Shown here: positions 1 through 13,328 of the stretch, piece after piece
Layout: every line of letters starts with the position of its first letter
Position numbering within the stretch: position 1 is the stretch's first letter
Origin: Hanleya hanleyi
Taxonomy: Eukaryota > Mollusca > Polyplacophora > Lepidopleurida > Hanleyidae
Direction: 5' to 3'
Assembly: GCA_036873755.1 (NCBI GenBank)
Contig: JAVTVY010020479.1
Location: forward strand, 1-64,000
Length of the DNA stretch: 64,000 nucleotides
Translations under genes and position numbers: made by a program
The notes under the pieces: model-generated
The model's database searches: none
What the model saw: only the letters and a program-made list of their open reading frames with translations
What the model was told of the DNA's origin: nothing

Positions 1-486
1 TATACCGCCAAGCGCCTCCACTCAAAGTTTCTCAAATTGTCGATACATGTCATTGGCTTTACGTTTCGTAACTTGTGTCTAAATCCTGTTAACCCGGGGC
101 TTGGGGCCGTATGAACCCATGTACTTCAACACTCGCATGGTGTTAATATGAACAGACACAATCAAAGCGTGACTGAGATACATCATTCTCTAGATCTCAC
201 AGCGAAAATCATGGATTAAGAATGCTGATCAGCGATACGGATTCTATATTTTTGGAACATCAGGTCGTCTTGCCGGTATGATTGCAAACTGTTGACCGCG
301 TCTCTCTTGCAGGAAACTAGCCTATGTTTATGTATACTATGATTGATCCAGTTGTTTTTTGCTTTGTTTTTGTATTTTAATTTGGTGCTTATACTTTTAT
401 ATGAAATAAATACATGGATTATGGACGCAGAATTTTTTAATAGAGGACGGTTGAAGTTTGAATGACGGACTAAACGCTTGTATTTA
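1..486 (+). mobile_element. 3' end of a Penelope-like retroelement, cut by the window edge
   Basis: This stretch matches 62,900-63,411 nearly throughout. Bases 1 to about 71 are the last codons of the reverse transcriptase thumb, with a deletion relative to the longer copy. The rest is the 3' untranslated part, which contains the foldable core in reverse orientation and ends in the family terminus ACGCTTGTA. It is a non-coding relic; its 5' part lies outside the window. Confidence 0.8.
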
Positions 487-1572
487 TTATCTACAAAAGT
501 GGATTGTGAACCTTGATCCCATGTATTGATATGTGAAGTTTAATTGTTTATGTATAGCGCTTGAATGTTGGCGTGCACAACACAAGCGTGATGTGGTTTG
601 GTTTGATGTACTCCATTGTAAGGATCAAAGTGTTTATTGTATTATAGAGAGCGAATCAGATTTACATCACAAGGTGACGATTCTCACCAGTTCTGGAAAG
701 ACGACGCTAAAACTGACATATTATCTACCTGGTAAGATATAAATCATGTTGGGAACTTCCATTCTGTCCTCTGCATCGTCAGTCCTACGAACACAGACAC
801 ACAAGTGTGTGAAATGCGAGTGTGAATGTCTGCCAATAATACAGACAGTCCTCTCGCGTTTAGTTGATTGGCGACTCAGTTTCTTTGTTCATCATTATGC
901 CGTCAAAAAATATCTGGTATTCATTCACCATGCATGAGGACATCCCCGTTGATATAATTTAACACAGATACTTTACGAAGCATCGATGAAGCGACATCAG
1001 TTTATGATGTTCTGCTCATGAAACTGGGCCAAACTCTTTGGCGCGCGCCATCAGATGTTTCCATGTCTCCTATTATGACATACTGTTATGAACAACATAT
1101 TTTTGTCATGGCGAAAGTGAAAATGTCTCCAACGCATAAACAGAAGAGACATTGTGAGCGTATTTAATTGCTAAAGACTTATCATAATGAAATCCACTAC
1201 TTTGAATCTGAATGTAAACAGTGTAGGTAACAGATACATGTACATTATCTATTTTCTAAGCGTAAGTCCATTTCCAGATTCGGTGCAATGCCTGATAATG
1301 GGGTCAGGCGGCCCATTATGAAACATCGTAGATTTCGTTTCGTTTCTACATTTATGGACTAAGATATTGTGATGTGAGAAATAAATTATCATATTCCTTG
1401 AGAATTGATAGGTAATTAAGAAACTACGAAGTTTTTGACGTAAGTTCACCTGAAGCATCCACGCATATAACCTCCCAGAGAACGATTCCAGATCAAAGTT
1501 CAGATTGCCTCTGAACACTTTCCATTCAAGACACGAGACGTTGTTTGAAGCAAATTGGTATTTATTCGTTGG
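487..1572. other. no gene recognised
   Basis: AT-rich sequence with only short chance frames (for example 746-937 on + and 1249-1623 on -). None shows a recognisable motif, splice context or match to another part of the window. Confidence 0.5.
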
Positions 1573-1985
1573 AGCGATATGCAAGAGGTGAAAAACTGAC
1601 GACGTCTGGCGACTAAAAAGCAATCATATGACTACAGGAAAGTATTCGTCGACATCTAACATTCAGACCCGAGAATTCGGGGAATTCCCGGAAGTAGCCT
1701 TAGTATCTCAGCCGCGCTTTTATTGCAGCTGTTCATGTGGAGACAATGAAGTATCCACACGGCCCCTAGCACCGGCTTAAGCGGAATTAGATACGCTAGA
1801 TCGGGAGCTGTGATGACAGATCACCTCAAACAACTCATCTGATATTAATGGATGAGCGTCGTGGAAGTCTGATGGAGTAAACGCCTCAACATGGGGTAAA
1901 ACTGGTAAATGCAAGAATACCCAGAAAAACTAACCTGTAATGCCCGACGTCGTACGGCTTAAATTTCACACCAAAACAATAAACC
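1573..1985 (+). repeat. short dispersed repeat with a foldable core
   Basis: The element opens with GAGCGATATGCAAGAGGTG followed by a 'gacgacgtctggcgactaa' box, both shared with the copy at 21.63 kb. It then has the 92-nt core at 1703-1794, a variable part, and a 3' box resembling CCCGACGTCG at about 1951. Related elements lie at 3.9, 21.6, 33.4 and 34.0 kb and in the 40-42.7 kb array. There is no open frame. It behaves like a non-autonomous element, but I could not place it in a known SINE or other family. Confidence 0.6.
1703..1794 (+). ncRNA. putative structured core of the short repeat family
   Basis: The ends pair exactly (GTATCT at 1703-1708 with AGATAC at 1789-1794). Inside is a hairpin CAGCCGC/GCAGCTG (one mismatch) closing the constant loop TTTTAT, then a second stem TGTGG/CCACA, then the invariant segments CCCCTAGC and AAGCGG. 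Other copies keep the pairing with different bases. Whether it is transcribed, and from which strand, cannot be told from sequence. Confidence 0.4.
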
Positions 1986-3899
1986 TACATATATTTGTCG
2001 AGAGATATGTACAGAAATAAACCGTTGACAGACTTGACATACAGCAAAAAGATAATCCAGTGTTAAACGCGGAGTAGTTCGCAGTTGTACAATGAACTAC
2101 ATGAACCACACATGTGGTTCAAGGGAGACAGATCTTAGTCTAAAGATAAACAGGTTTGTCCATGCTCAAATACAGCCAAACAAACTACTTGGTGAAAATA
2201 CTTCTCCAGTCACGTTATATGCTGCCGTTAGCAGATGGTGATTTACTACCAATTCTAGTGTGAATTGTCTACTTTCAAAAGCCCCCGTACGTGGGTTTGT
2301 GAATATTTAATTTCAGTATCAGGCTCTGTTCAAATCCATCCTTCCCTATTTTCCTTAATTAGAAGTTCAGCATTGAGCCCTGCTTGAGGAAACAGATTGT
2401 TATCGTTAGTTTTAGAACATGAACTGATACGAACCCTGACCTCTGCTGTTCCGTCAATCATCCTGTTTCCAAAACGCTCTCTCTCTGACCTTAGTACATG
2501 GAATTCAGAATGAACCGTTAACTGATCTCATCATACAAACGCTACAAACTATGCACTCGCCAAGATGTCACGCCTCCGAAATCAAACATAGTCTAACATG
2601 CATACATACCTATACACTGAAAACGATCATCCGTCAGTTCTATAAATAATTATCAATCTATTATGATAATCAAACATATGCAATATTCAAAAAATATAGA
2701 TGAGTTTAAATCTTCAAAACCCACCCCGTATTTCACATCGACATTATGTGATTTTTACTAGGAACTCGTTAAAGCTCGTTTCATATTGGTCTTACCAAAC
2801 ACGTGTGATAAATGAACACTCGTAGTGATAATCTGTATGTATATAACACCATAGTCGCGCCCGACTTTAAACAAGGGTGAAATATAACCATTTTGTGTAA
2901 TAACGATTTGAATATTTGAGAAAATATTATCCAGACTTATATGTGCCTGTCAAAGTTTTTCATTCAAGAATTCCCAAGATAGTGAATGAACTACTGTCCC
3001 AGATTCGATCATTAATAATAGTTCAGAGATTTTTTTTTTTAAATGTCCGAAACTCTTTAAAGAATCTACCAGGAAAACGAATAGCCTTGGACTTTTTCAT
3101 ATTTTGAGTGCTGTTGACGTTGTCATTTCGGCGTGGCCTATATGATCGCGTTATATGATTCTGTATCAGTGGGTTTAGTTAAGTTCAGATAAGCTGGAAA
3201 CTATTATGTATTTGTACCAGGTTTTATTTTGGAATGAAGGGTTGAGTAGTACGACGCCTGTTCTGCCACAATATTGCTTACTTTGTGAACTTTATCTACT
3301 TTGTCTATAGTTAGCTCCGATAATATTTTGTGAGTTTTTCTGATTCTTTTTGTTTGTCTTCATGTAACAGTTTGTGTGGATTTCTTCTTCTAACGTTTTT
3401 ATTCCCTTTTCTGGTTCAGCTTCATTTCGTTACTCTCCTTTATGATCGAGCAATGTTTTCACCTTAATGATGTACATGTACGCTGGTGGAAAATCAAAGT
3501 AATTAAATTTTTGAATAAAGTGTTTTGTTGCATTCATAATTATGTGATATGAGAAAAATCAGAGAAAAATATATAGGTTGGTGTGCATTTTTTAGCGGTA
3601 GACAAGGTTAAGTGAACTGACCCAGGCTCCATTTGATAACCCAGAAAACATAGGGAATAGCCTTGGTTTTAAGCATATTCATGAAAAAATCATATAAATA
3701 GTATTGAACTTTTTCTTATATACTAACTATTTGAAGATAATCACGATGTCTGTCAAAAAATTTCAAATTTGATGAATGTTGCTGCGCAAAATTCTCGCTT
3801 AGAAGACTTTAAAAGGAAATCCTTATCTCTTAACCTAGGAAAGCGAGATAACCTAATGGGGGCAAACCGGCAAAAACATGGAAAATGGCCGCCAAAGCC
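1986..3899. other. no gene recognised
   Basis: AT-rich sequence with a T-run near 3030 and no frame longer than about 63 codons. The stretch near 3590-3900 reads like diverged interspersed repeat, but I could not match it elsewhere in the window. Confidence 0.45.
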
Positions 3900-4300
3900 C
3901 AAAACCACCAGCGGACTACCTTAATTGGAAATGCACTGGCGTACTACTGACAGGAAGTCATATGACCCCACAGACAAATATACTGACTGCATATACATGT
4001 ACCTAAAAACATCACCAGAACCAAAAGTGATTCTTGTGATGATTTGTGTCCTAGCCACGCTTTTGTTGTAGCTGTTCACGTGGACGTATTGAATGAGATG
4101 ACCACACGGCCCCTAGCACCGGCTGGAGCGGTATTAGATACGAATATTTCCGAGCGATGATGTATAACTCCATTAAGTCATCTGTTGGGAAATGATGGAC
4201 TATGTGACCGTCAGATAATCAAAAACGTCCCAAACGAGTGTATAATAAATGCAAGTTCGTATCCGAACAAATACCTGTGAGGACCGACGCTGACCAAACG
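3900..4300 (+). repeat. short dispersed repeat with a foldable core, diverged copy
   Basis: It carries the box 'gaagtcatatgaccccacag', the core at about 4046-4141 and a 3' box 'gtgaggaccgacg' at about 4279. The core has outer stem GTGTCC/AGATAC with one wobble and one mismatch, and first hairpin TAGCCAC/GTAGCTG with one wobble and one mismatch. It shares the constant CCCCTAGCACCGGC segment with the copies at 1.7, 33.7 and 40-42 kb. Confidence 0.55.
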
Positions 4301-5431
4301 CTTCATTCTCCATGATATGGGGAATTCTTTAATGGTTTCTGTTATCAGATTGTTGACGAAATTTGTGAGAGTCATTCAGAGGTGAGCAATAAAATTTCCA
4401 ATCCCTACCTCTTTCTGTATAATAGTATGTAAACTTGTATTTAATAGTAATGGCCGTCTGGTCCGTTTTATACGTTGATACTATGTTACTTTCTGTTACG
4501 ATGTTAAACATATCAACCGATGTCAGCAAATAGTCTAATCGTGCTTGCTGACTGAGTTTTCTCGCCTCCATGTGTATTTTATTTCTTTCTCTTGAGTAAT
4601 TCAGACATCCAAATATTCGCATTTTCCAATCAAACTTAGAATATTTGGGTAAACTAATGTTTAGGATCTACTTTTGTCGTTTGATTCAGCCTGCTAGATT
4701 TTCATGGTGATATAGGCACATCCTAACGTTTCTTTTCAACATGTACGAACACAAGCTAAATCGTTAATTAGCGTCTCGAGAATTCTTCCACAGATCTATA
4801 CCATGCAGCTTGATCAATTTTTCTCTGTAGTTAAAGGGACATCAAAGACTATCGATCAAATATCCATTCATGCACAATTCCCATTAACCACAATGGCAGA
4901 GTTATATGAGTAGACCATATTAGAATTTGCGAAGCAGACAATATTAGAATATTTTTTTCTGTTCGTGTAAGCACATGCTCGTAATGTGCTATTCCTAGCA
5001 CGAGACTTTGTAAACATGTCACACAGCTTGTCTTTTGAGCATTCTAAAAGATATTTCGACACGCACGGCTTGCCGATTTCTCTTAGGCAATATCGTATTT
5101 CGACTGTCTTACGTAATATAATCTTGAACATTCTTATCTTTCGATATCTTAATGTTCTTATATATAATTTGAACACAATCAGAAGTGGTGGTTCAGGTCT
5201 AATCGTGCTAATGGGAACTAGGCTATGTTATTATCCCCTGTTTTGTGTATCATTAAGGCTTTGACATAGCGGGTCTTGTAACTGTGCATTATTGGCGGAT
5301 TTCTTCGACCTGATGTAATTTGCCGGGAAAGAAATCCCATATTTATGGCCAGCATAAGACCTGCATAGCCCAGCACATTTATTCCACTCATCGTTAAATA
5401 GAGGACTGAACATTGGTCAACTGCCTGCTTA
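4301..5431. other. no gene recognised
   Basis: Open frames of 92-102 codons overlap each other on opposite strands (4868-5176 and 4986-5264) without any motif. They look like chance frames. Confidence 0.45.
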
Positions 5432-6370
5432 ATCCCCAGTCACACTGTCAAGAATTGAGTAGGTGAATCACCGCGAACTGGAAAATCGTGTTCATTCTTG
5501 GCAATTCGTACTGGCATCTTGCGGGGTTCGTCGCAGATTGTGACCGTTCTTGCCTATTCTCGGAGGGAGTACGAAAATTTTCAAATGTTCGAAACATTCG
5601 CCGGCCAAGTACGATTAAATGGTATACGTGTGGCATTCTTGGCACCAGCTTACTGCGTTCTCGCATGCATTCTCCTCCTATCGTGTATATTCGTGGGTAG
5701 TCGTAGTAGTTCTTTCGGTCACAAATCAGCAAGAATGCCGTACGCATTTTACGATGATTGTTGGACGCATTCTACGCTTCTTGTACGATCATACTACGAT
5801 ATTGAGAAGAATTCAACACGATGTGTGGCGACAATACTACGAATACCCATGACAGAACTACGAATACCCACGCTGGCGCTACGTTTCGTGAAGAATAGGC
5901 TACGCTTCCTCGCGAATCTCGCACGATTTCATAGGATTGCTCTACGATCTCTCGCGAAGACCATCGTATGTTGTACATTTCAAAGAAGACGGATCATATA
6001 TATAGGTTCGCGTGGCCTCCTGGGGTGTCGTGTCACAGCGTAACAAGTTCGTACTGCATTCGTACTCACATCGTACTGCATACGTGCTTATTCGTAGCAG
6101 AGTATCGAGCATTCGTAGTGGGTTCACGGGCTGCCGTGTTGATGCGTAGGGCGTTCTTCATTGAATCGTACTGCATGCGTACTCATTCTTGATGATTCTT
6201 GTTAAATGCTTATGGTTGTCGTACAAGGAACCTACGGCATGCGTAAGGGATTCGTAGGACAGTTTCAAAGAGGCCCTCTACAGGCGAATTGACACGAATC
6301 GACAAGATTAAAATATTCGTGGTCATTTGCCGGCATTCTTCACCCAGTTCTTGAGAGTGTGACTGGGGCT
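5432..6370. mobile_element. non-autonomous inverted-repeat element, about 939 bp
   Basis: The two ends are inverted copies. The left end begins with CCCCAGTCACACT at 5434 and the right end finishes with AGTGTGACTGGGG at 6368; the match continues inward for about 35 bp with few differences. TTA flanks both sides (5429-5431 and 6371-6373), which would fit a 3-bp target duplication as in PIF/Harbinger-type DNA transposons. The interior is packed with variants of TTCGTA/TACGAA, which explains the long overlapping frames in it (5498-6043 on +). No transposase motif is visible, so it is probably a MITE-like derivative. Confidence 0.65.
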
Positions 6371-7124
6371 TTACCAGCCCGACTTTGTTATGTCAGAGAA
6401 CCGGTGGATGAAAACAGGAACATGAAATCCATAGAGGCTACCTTAGATAGGTTAGAGTCATTTTATTTATGTCATGGTGTCCGATTGCGTGGAAGCATAG
6501 CTCCTTGACATAATGGGAAGCAATTAGCGGTGTATCTTCCAGGTAACAAATTCAAAGGATACCTCAACATTAAAATAGTAGGTGTTCAATCCTGATCGGA
6601 AAAACAATGCATCGTAACAGAACGATTCCATTATTCGTTCAATCGCGTTATGATTTTTGGTCGGTCTTTCGTGTAAGGTATAATTGTTCGTGCCTTTGTG
6701 TTTACAGAAATGCCACCAGTCTAGATTCCTTGTTTTACCCGTTAACTCTTCGCCGTTATTTCGTGTCACCTCAGAAAGAATGAACCTGGATTTGCATTGT
6801 TTATCCGTGCACGAACTGTTCGTGGCTGTGTGTCGCGATAGAATGGTGAGACAAAGTGATATGCGGCGCAAAGGTTGCGTCGTACGCCACTAAGTTCGAC
6901 AATGAGGGTCTACCTGGTGGATTTGTCGATGGAAAGCCTGTATTACTTTTTCGTACCTGCGTAAAATAACCAGATGATATACAGAATTCACTAGGTATAA
7001 TAACCTACCGACCCGAAGCAGAGCGTATGAAAGAAATATCTATATACATTATGAATATTGGAGTGAAAGCACGTTCTTGCTGACGTTTCTCGCTGCCATA
7101 CCGTGGGAAAGCCTTATATAAGCC
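6371..7124. other. no gene recognised
   Basis: The two overlapping frames near 6524-6893 (opposite strands) carry no motif. I see no clear repeat here. Confidence 0.4.
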
Positions 7125-7372
7125 CTTAAAAATGGTCGACGTATCGGCCTTACATTTCTGTGCGACGTTAAGGTTTGACATGTCAGTCGTCAACGGGTCG
7201 ACATGTCGACACTTAACATTGCAGTCGACAAAGTATCGACATGGACGACCTTTAATATCCCAACATCGCAATGCGACGTTAAGGGTCGAAATATTGACCC
7301 TTAACATAGCAATGGACAAAATATCGACATGGCCGATCCAAAATATCGACATGGCCGCTGAAAGGTTCTAAC
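7125..7372. repeat. imperfect short repeats rich in TCGAC and CGACATG
   Basis: Words such as TATCGACATGG, TGCGACGTTAAGG and TCGACATG recur many times in both orientations with irregular spacing. The open frames on both strands (7005-7352 and 7132-7371) are by-products of this repetition, not genes. Confidence 0.6.
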
Positions 7373-8954
7373 GTAAAGTATTGGGAAACGTATGAGGAAT
7401 AAGTTTTACTTATGATTAACGGACTTGAACCAGTTCGAGTGAGAACTGAATGACTCGCTAAGCGATTTATCGGCGAATACAGCTTTCCCCTAACTCAACG
7501 TTCAATACAGACCTTCTTTGAAGTTAATCATGACGAATAAAACACTGTATCGTATAGTATCAATCCTCCCCCATCCCCCGACGCTGCCGCCAATAACATA
7601 TCCAGCGTCGAAAATCCAAATATCTTATTCTCAGTGAAAACACTTTCAAAAATCTGACCGAAAACTCTGCCATGAATGACTGCTTCGATAATGAGGTCAC
7701 CGTGATCAAAGCGGTCATCTTGGCATTTATATATATATGTAATTAGATACCCCCAAAGAGTAGGAAAAATATTGCGTACCTAAGACTGTGGTACCGTACA
7801 CCCAAACGTCTCAAGTCATCCTATCACGTAACTTTTTTGCTCATTTCTCCCGTCAGTATCTGCAAGCAAATATACCTGACACTCACTTATTCTCCCTCAC
7901 CTTCGAGGTTGAACTCGATATTTAATGAATTTAATCAAGAAATTGTCAATGAATGGGAATGTAGTACATCTTGTCTCGTGTTCAAAATATCATTTTATGC
8001 ATATTATGACTTCAAGGACCTTTGAAAATAGGCGAAGGTCATCGACGTGTAAATTTGACATAAAGTCCCTTCACTTAGCTACGCAGATCGCGGTGGCTAT
8101 TCCTCAATAGTAAAGCAAAAGAGATATTTTTTCTCGCAGTCTCTTTATGCTTTACAAACATTCCCTCTGGGAGCACACACAAATGCTCAGTAATCAATAA
8201 TAACGAAACCTGATCCCGCTTTAAAGAGACTTCACGCTACATGACGGTCGCATTCTTTAAGCCTACTATTGGATCATTAGCTCGTAAAGTCTGGCCATAG
8301 GTAGATGAATCAGGTGCTCCAAATGTCTGGGATTTACCTGACATCGGTCAAATCAGATCTCTACAGAGATTTGCCTGGGACTGTTTGCTCGGGTATACTC
8401 AGCCATAGCCCTTCCCTTTTTTTGGTATTGAAAGCTGTTAAATTGGTGATGGGAGGTTGTGTTCACCGATTCCAACACCAAACGCAGCAAGAAGCAATGG
8501 GAAAATTGCTCGGATGTATGCCTTCCCCATAACAGGCTTCCGTCATAATATACCACCATCTAGTCTGAAGCACACACTCAATGCACTACTACGAGAAGGT
8601 ACATAATATTGCACTATAACACAAAGTATATATTATATCCTGTTCGTAGCAATGGCAACAATTGGCAACTTCTCCGAAAGAACGGCCAAACTACATTTGG
8701 AGAGGTATAATGTTATGTACCGGTACCTGATTAACTCAGGTGTTGCATACATTGAAGTACATTTAAGTACTCTTTAATAAGTGACTTGCACTATCAATCG
8801 GAGAGGCAACTGACTTCTAAAAGTCGTTATTAATTACATCATTGGGGTAAAATAGAGTATTAATCATATGTGATAGTCCTGGTAATGAAAAGCTAGCCAT
8901 TCAAGTGATATACCATGCAATCTTATCATTGGCAGTCCGGACCATATGGGGCAA
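7373..8954. other. no gene recognised
   Basis: Short frames at 7837-8110 and 8305-8559 have no recognisable content. No splice-flanked exon or repeat could be supported. Confidence 0.4.
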
Positions 8955-9048
8955 TATGAAAATATTGACTTGTTTTGAGGGGAATATGCAGTTTTGTTGC
9001 CCCGAGGCTGTGCATATTGCCCGAGCCGCAACTAACCCTTACCAAAAA

Positions 9049-9330
9049 ATCCTATAGGATCCAATGGGACAGATGATTTGTCCTATAGGATCCAATGGGA
9101 CAGATGATCTGTCCTATAGGATCCAATGGGACAGATGATCTGTCCTATAGGATCCAATGGGACAGATGATCTGTCCTATAGGATCCAATGGGACAGTTAC
9201 TTCTGTCCCTTAGGATCCTATAGGACAGATAATTCTGTCCTATAGGATCCTAAGGGATAGATAAATCTGTCCTATAGGATGGATTATTCTATGCTATAGA
9301 ACATGTATGTGTCCTATAGGACAGCCATTC
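9049..9330. repeat. left subterminal tandem array of 31-bp units
   Basis: Four to five near-identical 31-bp units contain TCCTATAGGATCCAATGGGA and end in CAGATGATCTG. They are followed by diverged units to about 9330. Each unit contains the 10-bp palindrome TCCTATAGGA. Confidence 0.8.
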
Positions 9331-10435
9331 TATCCATTAAGAATTGTTTTTGTCCTTCACATGCGACAGAGTGTGAGGAACCAAACACATTTTACATGCA
9401 TACATTGTAAAGAAAAGCACATAATAGGTGGAAAATGTGAAAAATCTCATAAAAGCAATGTTTTTTTTATTATTTTTTTCTGCATGATACATATTTACAG
9501 ATATTGAACATAAGGCAAGGAATCAAAGTATTTTGTCTGTTATCATTCGCAAATATTAGCACGAGTATGTAAGCTTATATACATGTAATGATATATGATC
9601 CAACTGATACAATGCTTCATTGATTAATTTATTGGAAGATATGAATTTAATCCAATTTCTGATACACAAATTAAAACCCAATTTAAACATGTAAATTCTA
9701 CATTCGGAATTTCTGTAGACTTTTAATTACATCAATCGAGGCATCGAGGCAGTAAATCCTAATAGATTAAACAGGTTCTGTTTTTTAAATCTCTGTAAAA
9801 TGGGATCTTCGATGGAATTTTTTTTAACTGTGGAAATGGAATTAAAAATCAGAAAAAGGAGCATGTTAGCGCATTACCTCGATTTCAGTATTTGTTGGTC
9901 CACGGCAGGGATCAGCAAATGTACTATACAATTACATAATAATGCAATTCTTAAATACAGATTCAGAATATGCATATATATACAAATATTAACATGGTAA
10001 ACAATCTTCTTGAAAACCAAACTTTACATTCGCTTTACTCCAAAGGAGACAAAAAACATCTAAAGTGATTCATTACAAAATGTTAGTTGACCATGTAATC
10101 ATTTTAGATGTATATGGTTCTTAACTATTCATAGTTAAGACCGCAAATAGGAAGTGTCCATACTGTTGTAAACCATCTGATTGTTCAATAAGCTTATTGA
10201 GATCAAAATTAATCTCCATTTTTGGACAATCGATTAAGTAAATTTGAACAGTTCATCAAATCTAGAAAATAAAGTATAAGCTTACTATCCGCAGAATTTA
10301 ATAATTGGGAATTTTCACCTTATAGTTCAATTGTTTATTGACACAAAATAAATTTCTTCCAATGAATAAAAAAATATCCCCTCATGGTGGCAACAGATTT
10401 CCAGCAGATAAGGCAGCAGATGTAGAAATGTACTT

Positions 10436-10560
10436 TTTTTGATTGATTGAAATTGTAGTTTAAGGGCCGCTTCCCATACGGATTTCGCGGCCCATCAACT
10501 CAATGTTTTATTTAAATTTCACGGTACATTTCTTCGTTAATTTAAGATCTTTTGCAGCGC
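10436..10560 (-). repeat. 3' tail of a LINE-type interspersed repeat
   Basis: Read on the minus strand it matches the ends of the copies at 23.7-24.3 kb and 32.8-33.4 kb, including CGAAATCCGTATGGGAAGCG and the terminal AATC-rich tail. It is strongly 5'-truncated. Confidence 0.65.
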
Positions 10561-12376
10561 TAGATATTAAAATAAATAATTAAATAATGAATAACAATAA
10601 CAATGAGGAAACATAAATACTAGTACTTTTTTCTTCATCTCTTGTTTTATAGCATTTCCAAAAGAGAAACAACTTGATAAAATGTGTGTGTATCGCAACA
10701 AAGAATTTTGGGTTTCAGTGGACGACAGAGGAGGCCTAAATAAGCCTGCGTCGCAGCGAATATAAATAAATAATTTACAAGAGTTGAATGTTGGAAGACA
10801 GGGGGTAGTCTTCCACATTGTCTAATGTGTTAATTTCCCGATCAAAGATAAAGTGGGCTTATTCTACCGGTACGGTACTGCATTAAACTGGTCTGAAATA
10901 CCATTTCTGCTCGCGCTGTTTCAAATAGTTAATGCTACCATTGTTTACAGATACCGTTAAGACTTCCGCCCGTCGTGTTATGACTTTTCCCAGCGAACCA
11001 AACTCCCCCCACAGTGCAATATGATCTTCTACCGGTTCGCCCTGATTAACCTGAATGAGCAAAAAGTTATATACCGGCTGTCCTATCAACGGAAATATAG
11101 TACATATGGTCACATGTGTTAAAATCGGGGCTGAAATATCCTGAGTTTTCCACTATATAATTGTGTGTTAATTAATACCTCCCCATTTTGGGAGATACAA
11201 TGACGTCACTGGGGGATTTTCCTCCCTCTGAAAAGCTTAATTTTAACACAGAAGTATATGGAAAAAACTTCAAAAAAGTATAGTTCAGAATCCATTTTAG
11301 CATGATAATTTGAAGAGATGTACTATCTTTCTCTTCACCAAGTTGTAGAAATTTATCTCAAGTTTGAGCTAAGATTTTTAGTAAAAACCTGCTACGCTCC
11401 ACTGAGGCCTAGGTTAAAAATCCATCAGTTGCGCGGGTGGCAATTACGGCACCGTAATTGATAGAACAGCCGATCTTTGTTGAGAGCTGCTGTTACTTCC
11501 GTTGTATCTAAAATCGGGGCTGAAATCAGAGTTTTCCCCCATATATAATTGTGTGTTAATTAATACCTCCCCATTTTGTTAGATACAATGATGTCACTGG
11601 GGGATTTTCTTGTTGAATTTAGATTTTATAATAAAATTAATAAGTTTAATAAATAATTAATTAATAATCAGTCCAATCCAATGATTTTATAATAAAATTG
11701 GACATAATGAAGAAAATAATTTTAGAAGAATACACCAGTTCTAACATGATTTTCAAGAAAAAAAATGTCCATTAATGAATACTCTACCCTCTTCATTATC
11801 ACCAATTATATACAGATAATATTATTCTATTTTCCTGGTAGTCTATTACATTAGCAATTGACTTGCTGGCATTAATTCCATTAATTCAACAATTTGAGGA
11901 GAGTTATCTCCCCTGTACCGGTATATTTTAATTGGCCACTGGTGGCGCCACCATGCTGCCATATGAGAAATTATAACAACAACAGCAGGAAAAAACAAAT
12001 TTGATTTGCTCATGTTAAGCTGGAACTATTGGGGTTTAAAGAACTGTATTGCAGATGGTGATGAGTGAAGCTACATGTAGTGATGGTAAGTAAGTTATAA
12101 ATATAATTATAATGTTACAACTTAATTGGCAAAACAATTCTAATTTCTAGTTAAACTCAGAATGTTGTAATGTGGACCCTCTATGAGCTTTAACTATCAA
12201 CAAGTTTCTCTTCATATACTTGGCTTATTAAACAATTGATAATCTTCTCAGTAACTACTGCAGCACTTAACCTTATATTTGCAGTAAAAATTAATGAAAT
12301 AAATCAGTTAGCCTCATTTAGCCTGGAATTCACAAAGAAATATCCATAACTCAATCTGTCTCAAAATTCCTTTCAG
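10561..12376. other. non-coding interior with a 105-bp direct repeat
   Basis: A block at 11,117-11,222 recurs at 11,509-11,612 with few differences; both contain ATAATTGTGTGTTAATTAAT and CACTGGGGGATTTTC. The two copies start 392 bp apart. The frames at 10,567-10,818 and 10,883-11,113 on the minus strand show no motif. Confidence 0.5.
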
Positions 12377-12498
12377 ATCTACCCAGGTTCATCCAGGCAG
12401 TGTGATTTGCCATTGTTGCATTGTCAGCTGGAAAAGCCCAGGCTTGGGGACCTCATGTGAAGATTGGCCATGCACCCCTGAAGGAAATACCCCGGAGG
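12377..12498 (+). CDS. possible exon, product unknown
   Basis: The stretch is preceded by TTCCTTTCAG and followed by GGTGAGATAA, a good acceptor and donor pair. One frame is open through it and has several Cys and His codons. Nothing else supports it, and it could be a chance exon-like segment upstream of the BEN-like gene. Confidence 0.2.
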
Positions 12499-13051
12499 GT
12501 GAGATAAATAGGTTATATCACACCACCACTGCTGTGTATTTCCTGTTCAAGTCAAACCGTAGGATTTAACTTGCTAGGAAGTTTGAGGGGGGGGGGCATG
12601 TTAGCTCTCAATAAATCAGTTGACATCCTCACTTGTTGTTTTGAAATGTTTATCGTTTCCTGCTTATATTTCCAGAAGATTTGAGAATATTTCCATACCA
12701 AAGTTCTGATGAAATCGCAAAGGAATATTTATTAAAATAAATTGATAACAAATACACTGTTGGCATAACCGATATTTGCTATGATAAAAATGTGACCAGG
12801 AAAAGCAGGATAAATTATGATCAGATTTCCTATAACCATGATAACAGGCTATATTTTAATTGTCTATTTATTGCACTATTCTTGACCATGTTCGAGGCGC
12901 ACATTTCATCGACTCGGAGCAGACGTGATCAAGGAAATCAGACAGCGTCTATTGTTGAATTACTTCTTCGCCAAAGAGGAAATAGCATCAGGCAATATTA
13001 CATGACCACTACAACTGGATGACGAACATTGTTAAAATCATATTGGTGTAC

Positions 13052-13185
13052 ATTACAAGCGTCTAGTCCGTCATTCATAATCCAGCCGTCGTCCATTAGA
13101 GAATATCCGCGTCCATAATCCAAAGACCTATTCCATTTCCATATAACAGTATTACCTATTCCATTTCCATATAACAGTATTCTCA
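13052..13185 (-). mobile_element. PLE 3' tail, severely 5'-truncated
   Basis: The terminal about 130 bp of the family, reading on the minus strand, with the end ACGCTTGTAAT at 13,052. A 28-bp piece holding CCATTTCCATATAACAG is duplicated in tandem at its inner edge. It lies within the 7.3-kb inverted-repeat element, so it inserted later. Confidence 0.75.
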
Positions 13186-13328
13186 ATATTTTTTCCAATT
13201 GTGGTTGCGTTTTCATTTAGCGTTGATCCATTGCAATATTATTTAATGACGATATGCAATATAAATTCAAATAACAAATATATCTAAGCAACAATGTTAC
13301 AATGGATTAAATTTATTTAACTTTTCAG

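Noticed and set aside
5498..6043. 181-codon open frame as a gene
   Set aside because: It lies wholly inside an inverted-repeat element made of TTCGTA-type words, overlaps frames on both strands and has no motif.
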